Shown here: piece by piece, positions 58,286 to 62,722 of the stretch
Layout of the letters: every line of letters begins with the position of its first letter
Position numbering within the stretch: position 1 is the first letter of the stretch
DNA from: a virus
Length of the DNA stretch: 62,722 bases
Reading direction: 5' to 3' (one strand)
Virus record (IMG/VR): IMGVR_UViG_3300046522_000408
Location: 1 to 62,722 of that record
The notes under the pieces: generated by a model
Database searches by the model: none
Told to the model about the DNA's origin: nothing
What the model saw: only the letters and a program-made list of their open reading frames with translations
Made by a program: the position numbers and the translations under genes

Positions 58286-58630
58286 TCAAAATCCCTTGTG
58301 TGGGGGCGGGGGAAGGGGCTTCGAGGGGTCGATAAGACCGGGATGTGGTTCGGGGGGGCGCGTCAGGGTCGCCCTGGCCGCCGCTTGGGCGGCAGCGCCC
58401 TCCTGGGCGCTCTTGACACCATGGTGATAGGTGCAAATGGCTTGGAGGTTGGAACGCGAATCGTCGTCGCCGGGCACGATGTGGTCCACGGCCGTGGCCG
58501 TATCCCAGCAGCGCCGGCCATTGGCCTTGGTGACCTCGCACCTCCCGCCGGAGTCCCTCAGGACGCCCGCGCGGATGCGCGGCCAGTCCGGCGGGAGGCG
58601 GGACCGGCGGTTGCTACTCGCCCACGGCAC
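58286..58630 (-). CDS. HNH endonuclease
   Basis: The 114-residue product has CEVTKANGRRCWDTATAVD then HIVPGDDDSRSNLQAICTYHH, a complete HNH motif with zinc Cys residues. HNH genes next to terminase are common in siphoviruses and stimulate cos cleavage by TerL in some. Overlaps the redoxin gene by 17 bases. Confidence 0.86.
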   Translation of the reverse strand: MPWASSNRRSRLPPDWPRIRAGVLRDSGGRCEVTKANGRRCWDTATAVDHIVPGDDDSRSNLQAICTYHHGVKSAQEGAAAQAAARATLTRPPEPHPGLIDPSKPLPPPPHKGF

Positions 58631-58883
58631 CGGGGCCCGGCACGATCTCGGAGTGCAGGTCGATGATTTCCTTCACCCCGTGCGGGTTGAAACCGGAGAA
58701 CGTTTCCACGCCGGTGGCCTCCACCACGGGGGCGGAGAGGTGGCCGTGGTCAACGAACCTGGCCAGGACGCCGGGAAATTCGTTCAGCATCTTCTCGGTG
58801 TAGGGAACACCGGCGCGGTCGAACGCGAGCTTCACGGCATTGCACTGCACACACTTGGGCTTGGACCAAACGGTGACGGACAT
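58614..58883 (-). CDS. glutaredoxin/NrdH-like redoxin
   Basis: The 89-residue product starts MSVTVWSKPKCVQCNAVKL with a CVQC active site at residues ~11-14 and the TrxA-fold VxxxTGVETFSGFNP. NrdH-type proteins donate electrons to ribonucleotide reductase. No reductase is encoded here, so the host enzyme would be the partner. GGGAGGGAAAC precedes the ATG. It is the first gene of the late strand. Confidence 0.83.
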   Translation of the reverse strand: MSVTVWSKPKCVQCNAVKLAFDRAGVPYTEKMLNEFPGVLARFVDHGHLSAPVVEATGVETFSGFNPHGVKEIIDLHSEIVPGPGAVGE

Positions 58884-58962
58884 GTTTCCCTCCCGGGGAC
58901 TCAGCCCCGGGGGGCACTTGTTGAATGTGTGAGATGTCAATGCGTGCCTGTACGCTTGACCC
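58884..58962. promoter_or_regulatory. divergent gap between late and right-hand operons
   Basis: A GC hairpin (CCCGGGG/CCCCGGG around 58893-58910) lies before the redoxin gene. Leftward TTGACA is at 58940-58935, without a clear -10. Rightward, TACGCT (58951-58956) is six bases before the GTG at 58963, the geometry of a leaderless transcript. Confidence 0.4.
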
Positions 58963-59487
58963 GTGAACAGGGATCAAGCCGCGAACGGCGACGAATGGGA
59001 AGACTGGGCGGTGGACGCCGGCACGGACGACGAGCATTGGGAGGCGTGGCCCGACGGGCCACCCGATGACGGGCAGGTTCGCATGAGCGACGCCGCGTGG
59101 GGGGCCTGGACCTACCCCGGGTACTTGGGGTCCGTCAGGCACGAGACGGTGATGTGCTGGCTGTGGGGCGGCGGGGCCGTGGGCATCGTGGGAATGAACG
59201 TCTACCGCGGATTCCAGAACCCCGCATGGTCGTGGCCGTCGACCGTGGCGGTCTGCCTGGCGGCGGTGATCTTCGGGTACAACCTCGCGCTGTCCAGGGG
59301 CAGGCTGCGACGTGCGAAGCTGCGCCGGGACAATCCGCTGCCCGGTCCGGATCAGCAGTGGATTGCGATGATGCGCGGCTTGGAGCGCGACTACAACAAG
59401 TGGGCCAGTCGGCGCAGGGGCCGCCGGAAGCTCCCCAAGGAGCATTGGACGTTCATGCGTGACACGATCCGGAAGGATGCGCGATGA
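58963..59487 (+). CDS. membrane protein
   Basis: The 174-residue product starts MNRDQAANGDEWEDWAVDA (GTG). Acidic N-terminal ~60 residues; two transmembrane helices (TVMCWLWGGGAVGIVGMNV; TVAVCLAAVIFGYNLAL); then a strongly basic cytoplasmic tail (SRGRLRRAKLRRDN). No ribosome site is visible, so a leaderless start is likely. Function unknown. Confidence 0.74.
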   Translation: MNRDQAANGDEWEDWAVDAGTDDEHWEAWPDGPPDDGQVRMSDAAWGAWTYPGYLGSVRHETVMCWLWGGGAVGIVGMNVYRGFQNPAWSWPSTVAVCLAAVIFGYNLALSRGRLRRAKLRRDNPLPGPDQQWIAMMRGLERDYNKWASRRRGRRKLPKEHWTFMRDTIRKDAR

Positions 59488-59741
59488 TCAAGTTCGGAAC
59501 CGAGACCGGCAGCGTCTACCTGTACGACGCCGACAAGGGCACGCTGGCCAGGGTTCTTGTGGGGGACAAGGCCGATCCGCTGCGGCGGGACGGCGACACC
59601 TTGAAGGTGCTGCAACCCGCGACGATTCGGTTGGGGCACCCCGCAGTGTTTGTCCTTGAACCTTTGGCGATCGACGCCAAAAACACGATTCGCACCACCA
59701 GCCACGTCACGTGGGTCAAAACAGTAAAGAAAGGGTTCTAG
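59484..59741 (+). CDS. hypothetical protein
   Basis: The 85-residue product starts MIKFGTETGSVYLYDADKG. All-beta composition (TLARVLVGDKADPLRRDGD; PAVFVLEPLAI). ATGA overlap with the membrane protein gene. No family recognised. Confidence 0.7.
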   Translation: MIKFGTETGSVYLYDADKGTLARVLVGDKADPLRRDGDTLKVLQPATIRLGHPAVFVLEPLAIDAKNTIRTTSHVTWVKTVKKGF

Positions 59742-59743
59742 CC

Positions 59744-61072
59744 ATGTCGGTAGCACCAGGCATCCTCCCGGGCATCAGCAGCCGGGTCAGCAATCGCCAG
59801 TTCATCAAGCACATGGAACGGTGGGGCTGGGAACAGCTCAACACCAAGGCGGAGAACACCGAGATGCGGTCCCCGCAGGGCATCAAGGTCCAGGTTCGTG
59901 CCGCGGAGTACAGCGGCAAGAACAGCACCGAGACGATCCGCAAGGTGCTGGCCGTGACCGGCAAGACCGAGACCGAGTTCTTCGGGCCGGACGCCAACGC
60001 GGAGACCGTGCCGACGTGGTCGGACGTTCAGGCCGCGGCCGAGGGCATGGGCAGTGACAAGGAGTTGGAGAAGGCGTACGCCCGGGCCGCGAGGCAGTCG
60101 GCAGCGTACGAGAAGCAGCAGCAGAAGCAGAAGGACAAGCCGCCGCTGTCGATGGAGGATCGGCTGGCCGCAGCCACGGAGGGCCGGCGGGCCGCCAAGC
60201 GCCGGCGGGACGCCGAGCTGGCCGCATCTGCCCGCAAACCGGAGGGGGATACGACAACACGGGATGACATCATGGAGGCCGTCAGGGGGCTGGATGAAGG
60301 CGAACCCTTTACCACCCACTGGCTGAAGGTCCAGACCGGACGTCCCGTTTCCAGCGTCGGCAACGCCACCTCACGCATGGTCAATGAGGGCATCCTGGAA
60401 CGGGTCCAGCAGGGCACGTTCCGGGTGGTTCCCGGCCAGCTGAAGCTCGCCAGTGCGCCAAGGGTGAAAACCGAACCGATCCCGGCCCCCATGCCGGAGC
60501 CGGAGACGTCCCCGGCCGGGTACACCCTCGGCGCCACCCCGAAAATCCTGGAGCTGATCCAGGCCCAACCTCAGGGGATGGAGGTCACGACTGCGTGGGT
60601 GAGGCAGCAGACCGGGTTCAAACCGGCCACGGTCCACAACTCCCTGAGCGCCATGACCGTGAAGGGCGTCCTGCGCCGGGTGTCGACGGGCGTGTACGTG
60701 CTGAATCAGCAGCCGCAACCGGCGCCCGCGGCGTCGGTCACCACCCCCCTCCAGGAGGCCGTGGCCGGGCTCGTGCCGGCCATCCTCGCGGTCCCCTCCC
60801 GCGGCGACCAGCGGGTGATCGCGGGCCGCCCGCCGCGCGTCCGGGAGCCCCAGGAGCTGGAGACGCCGGTCACGGCGGTGCCGTCCGCCGCCGAGGCGGC
60901 GGAGATCGCGGGGACCACTCTCGATTCGGCTCTCGCCGGCAAGGATGCTGACGATGTCATCGACCAGCTCCTTGACCGCCTGTTCCCGTCCGGGTTCAAG
61001 GCCCGCCACCTGAAGGTCATCGACCGGTGGCGCACGGCCACCCACGCCCTGATCGAAGAAATCGAGGGGTAG
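59744..61072 (+). CDS. HicA-fold domain fused to tandem winged helices
   Basis: The 442-residue product starts MSVAPGILPGISSRVSNRQ. Residues ~18-75 (QFIKHMERWGWEQLNTKAEN, RSPQGIKVQV, TIRKVLAVTG) follow the HicA dsRBD-like fold, but NTEMRSP stands where HicA has its GSHH catalytic site. Two similar winged helices follow at ~172-230 and ~264-320 (FTTHWLKVQTGRPVSSVGNA versus VTTAWVRQQTGFKPATVHNS). The end is a helical domain. It probably binds nucleic acid; a regulator or partition-type role is possible. Confidence 0.72.
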   Translation: MSVAPGILPGISSRVSNRQFIKHMERWGWEQLNTKAENTEMRSPQGIKVQVRAAEYSGKNSTETIRKVLAVTGKTETEFFGPDANAETVPTWSDVQAAAEGMGSDKELEKAYARAARQSAAYEKQQQKQKDKPPLSMEDRLAAATEGRRAAKRRRDAELAASARKPEGDTTTRDDIMEAVRGLDEGEPFTTHWLKVQTGRPVSSVGNATSRMVNEGILERVQQGTFRVVPGQLKLASAPRVKTEPIPAPMPEPETSPAGYTLGATPKILELIQAQPQGMEVTTAWVRQQTGFKPATVHNSLSAMTVKGVLRRVSTGVYVLNQQPQPAPAASVTTPLQEAVAGLVPAILAVPSRGDQRVIAGRPPRVREPQELETPVTAVPSAAEAAEIAGTTLDSALAGKDADDVIDQLLDRLFPSGFKARHLKVIDRWRTATHALIEEIEG

Positions 61073-61555
61073 ATGGAACTGGCGAACGCCGGCTGGAACC
61101 GGCGCCTGTCCCCGGGCGTCGAGCTGATCGGCTCCCGGGCGCACCAGAACATGGCCGAGGCGTGGTACACGATCGACCGCCGCATCCAGGTGACGGTCGG
61201 CTGGGCGTTCGGCGCCAGCGGGCCGACGTATCTGGAAATGCAGGGGTGGCGGGGCGGGGACATGGCCATCATCGACCGGAACGACGCTCTCCGGCACCTG
61301 CCCATCGGGCACGCGCGGTCGGTGCTCCGGCCGTACATCGAGGAGTGGGCCCTGGCCAGGGCGCGCAAGGAGATCGGGGACCTGCCCAAGCGCACCGACA
61401 CCGAGGAGCAGTACCAGCTGTCCGCCACGGCGTACCGCCGGCTGGTGGAGCTGGGCGTCGTCCGCACCAACGAGGTCCTGTCCCAATGGTCGGGCGCCAG
61501 CGTGGAAACGTGGACGGCCCGTGTCCGCCGGATGCGCAGGGACGGCCTACTGTAG
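61073..61555 (+). CDS. hypothetical protein with C-terminal helix-turn-helix
   Basis: The 160-residue product starts MELANAGWNRRLSPGVELI immediately after the previous stop. An N-terminal beta domain (QVTVGWAFGASGPTYLEMQ) is followed by helices ending VLSQWSGASVETWTARVRRM, a helix-turn-helix-like recognition end. It probably works with the HicA-fold protein. Confidence 0.7.
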   Translation: MELANAGWNRRLSPGVELIGSRAHQNMAEAWYTIDRRIQVTVGWAFGASGPTYLEMQGWRGGDMAIIDRNDALRHLPIGHARSVLRPYIEEWALARARKEIGDLPKRTDTEEQYQLSATAYRRLVELGVVRTNEVLSQWSGASVETWTARVRRMRRDGLL

Positions 61556-61722
61556 GTACAGCTAGAACCCCGGGATCGACCCGACTCACCGCGATGGTGG
61601 TCTCGGGCCGTTCCCGGGGCTCCGCGTTTTCAAGGGTACATCGACCCAAGCCGTTACGGGCATTACCGCTGTGCATGGCTGACCCCGCCCTGTCAGGGTT
61701 GGCGGGGTTCCCGTAACTCCGT

Positions 61723-61793
61723 GCCGCTGCCAGGAACCGAACCTGGACCTCCCGCCTTCTGGGACGGGCGCTCTACCATTGAGCTACAGCAGT
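61723..61793 (-). tRNA. tRNA-like sequence 1, unusual anticodon arm
   Basis: On the minus strand it has a 6/7-paired acceptor stem (ACTGCTG/CAGCGGC, first pair A-C), TA at 8-9, D arm GCTC-AATGGTA-GAGC, and T arm CCAGG-TTCGGTT-CCTGG, with the normal number of bases between D and T arms. The anticodon arm pairs well only as CCCGT/GCGGG with an eight-base loop CCCAGAAG; with the canonical seven-base loop the stem is broken and U33 is absent. The amino acid cannot be assigned. It may be decaying, or a non-decoding tRNA mimic. Confidence 0.5.
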
Positions 61794-62065
61794 GGGTGAG
61801 GGGGAGGTTATGAATCTCCATCCGGGCTGGACTTCATATGCAAATGGAACCCGAAATCACACCTTCGCCGCTAAGCAGGGCATCCCGTTCACGGCCGCTA
61901 AGCCGATCCGTTTCCCGTCCCCTCAGCACTTGCCGTTGGTCGCGGTTCCCGGTTGGGTACCCAGGTGTGTGCCTTGCCCCGTCCCGCTAGCCATCCTGAG
62001 CTGCGGGCAAGGGGCTAATCAGCCACCCTCTGATCGGTCTCGGCTGGCCGGCCAAGCCCGAACGT

Positions 62066-62135
62066 TCCGACGGCAGGAATCGAACCTGCATCCCCCAGGC
62101 CTAGGCCCGCGCTCTACCCACTGAGCTACATCGGA
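62066..62135 (-). tRNA. tRNA-like sequence 2, anticodon loop missing
   Basis: On the minus strand the acceptor TCCGATG/CGTCGGA (seven pairs, one wobble), TA, D arm GCTC-AGTGGGTA-GAGC and T arm GCAGG-TTCGATT-CCTGC are all intact. Only 21 bases lie between D and T arms instead of about 23, and they contain the palindrome GGCCTAGGCC; the best stem CGGGC/GCCTG leaves a four-base loop CTAG. It therefore has a tRNA body without a normal anticodon. Confidence 0.55.
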
Positions 62136-62459
62136 TACCCGGAAGGAACTTCCGAACCCGACGATCGTAGCACCTTGCCGTGCCATAAAGCGTCAGGGGG
62201 AAGAACCCGCCGTGTCGCCCTTAACCCCGGGCCGGGAGATACGGTTACCTCCGATCGAAGACACTACGCACCTGCACCCAGACTATCGCCTGGACTTGTG
62301 TTCCCCGCCCCGTGGACCCGAGCCTCATTACTCGACCACGTGGGGGGCGGGGACAGTTTTGTTCGCCGGGAATCTCGGAACCAGGACCGGCCAGGCAGGC
62401 AGCGAAAGGAGGGGAAAGCTGCCTACACCAGGTCACCAGGAGTCGTCCGGCGAACAGGG

Positions 62460-62635
62460 TGAAGGACGTAGCCTTCACCAGTCAATGGAAATCTTTTCGG
62501 ATCGGAGCGGAGCGGTCGGTTCCCTGGTGGGGAACCGCTCCCAACCCAACCACCACCAAACCGGGTTGGTGTACCGACACTGTGGTGTCGGCCGGATCGG
62601 ATCGGTTAACCAGTAGGGCGGCCCTTGGGGGCCGC
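62460..62635. repeat. chain of palindromes near the right end
   Basis: TGAAGG/CCTTCA (62460-62477), GGTTCCC/GGGAACC (62518-62536), CCGACAC/GTGTCGG (62574-62591) and GCGGCCC/GGGCCGC (62618-62635). Clustered end palindromes are a mark of linear Streptomyces replicons, but the left end is not an inverted copy, so this remains only a resemblance. Confidence 0.5.
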
Positions 62636-62689
62636 TACCGGCCGGCCGTTACGGTCCGTACCAGCGCCGGCGTTGCCGTCGCCCGCACA

Positions 62690-62722
62690 CCCCCCCCCCC
62701 CCCACCCCCCAACCCCCACCCC
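62690..62722. repeat. C-rich low-complexity terminus
   Basis: A run of 14 C is followed by C tracts broken only by A. It may be a genuine end, but terminal homopolymers commonly arise in sequencing or assembly, so coordinates near the end should not be trusted. Confidence 0.5.

Larger units (their letters stand above)
61556..62722. other. gene-free right end
   Basis: No credible gene is present; the rightward frames at 61792-62124 and 62212-62616 run through structured RNA regions. The region holds a GC hairpin ACCCCGCC/GGCGGGGT (61682-61708), two tRNA-like sequences, an 8-bp stem CCTTGCCC/GGGCAAGG (61972-62012), four short palindromes (62460-62635) and a terminal C-rich tail. Confidence 0.6.

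Noticed and set aside
61972-62012. A third tRNA-like candidate between the two tRNA-like sequences
   Set aside because: A D-arm-like AGCTCAGGATGGCTAGC is visible on the minus strand, but there is no T arm or acceptor stem; only the 8-bp stem CCTTGCCC/GGGCAAGG is reported.
61792-62124. A 110-codon rightward frame
   Set aside because: It reads through the antisense strand of tRNA-like 2 and gives a chance peptide.
62212-62616. A 134-codon rightward frame near the right end
   Set aside because: It has no ribosome site and lies across short palindromes; the sequence is low-complexity.
1-62722. CRISPR array, insertion sequence, rRNA, integrase
   Set aside because: I saw no regularly spaced repeats with unique spacers, no transposase, no rRNA-like sequence and no tyrosine or serine recombinase motifs in any product read.

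Overview
The window reads as an essentially complete genome of a temperate or plasmid-like siphovirus of a high-GC actinobacterium, most likely Streptomyces. The evidence is a full HK97/P22-type head-and-tail module in canonical order, very high GC with GTG and TTG starts, gene-end overlaps of the ATGA/GTGA type, an M15-type endolysin plus holin, and the absence of any cellular housekeeping genes. I see no integrase, DNA polymerase or recognisable serine or tyrosine recombinase, but there is a ParA ATPase followed by a small basic ribbon-helix-helix-like protein, so maintenance as an extrachromosomal (possibly linear) prophage is the simplest reading.

Layout. 1-478 is a gene-free left end full of short GGGCGTG-type repeats and palindromes. 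479-1957 is one leftward Ala/Arg-rich protein. 1958-2396 is a regulatory region with two 38-base direct repeats. 2397-14729 is a long rightward early block of about 32 mostly small, translationally coupled genes; it starts with a secreted Cys-rich peptide and a DnaN-like sliding clamp (3796-5013) and ends with a PD-(D/E)XK nuclease and a protein carrying a C-terminal clamp-binding-like peptide. 14726-18411 is a convergent leftward operon of 16 tiny genes, several with CxxC zinc motifs and one lipoprotein. 18412-19254 is a gene-free, highly structured region. 19255-21935 holds regulators and the ParA/RHH pair. 22156-30288 is a rightward replication/nucleotide block: YqaJ exonuclease, a promoter plus attenuator, an SSB-like architecture protein, a RecA/DnaB-fold ATPase, a PD-(D/E)XK resolvase-like protein, a primase split into overlapping zinc-finger and Toprim frames, endonuclease VII-type HNH, dNMP kinase, metallophosphoesterase and a sigma-like protein. 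30289-30828 is an array of stacked bidirectional terminator hairpins.

The late genes run leftward from 58883 to 30829: NrdH/glutaredoxin-like, HNH, small and large terminase, portal, MuF-like protein, scaffold, major capsid, four head-tail connector/completion proteins, major tail protein, tail chaperones with a programmed -1 frameshift, a 2114-residue tape measure, distal tail, tail hub, several tail/receptor-binding proteins (Fn3, beta-helix, LamG-PKD), then endolysin and holin. 58963-61555 is a short rightward operon with a membrane protein and a HicA-fold/tandem winged-helix protein. 61556-62722 is gene-free and contains two tRNA-like sequences with abnormal anticodon arms, hairpins, and a terminal C-rich low-complexity tail.

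The early blocks plausibly supply clamp, primase, helicase, nucleases and nucleotide supply on top of a host polymerase; the late block packages and lyses. Functions given for unrecognised genes are descriptions of sequence and context only.
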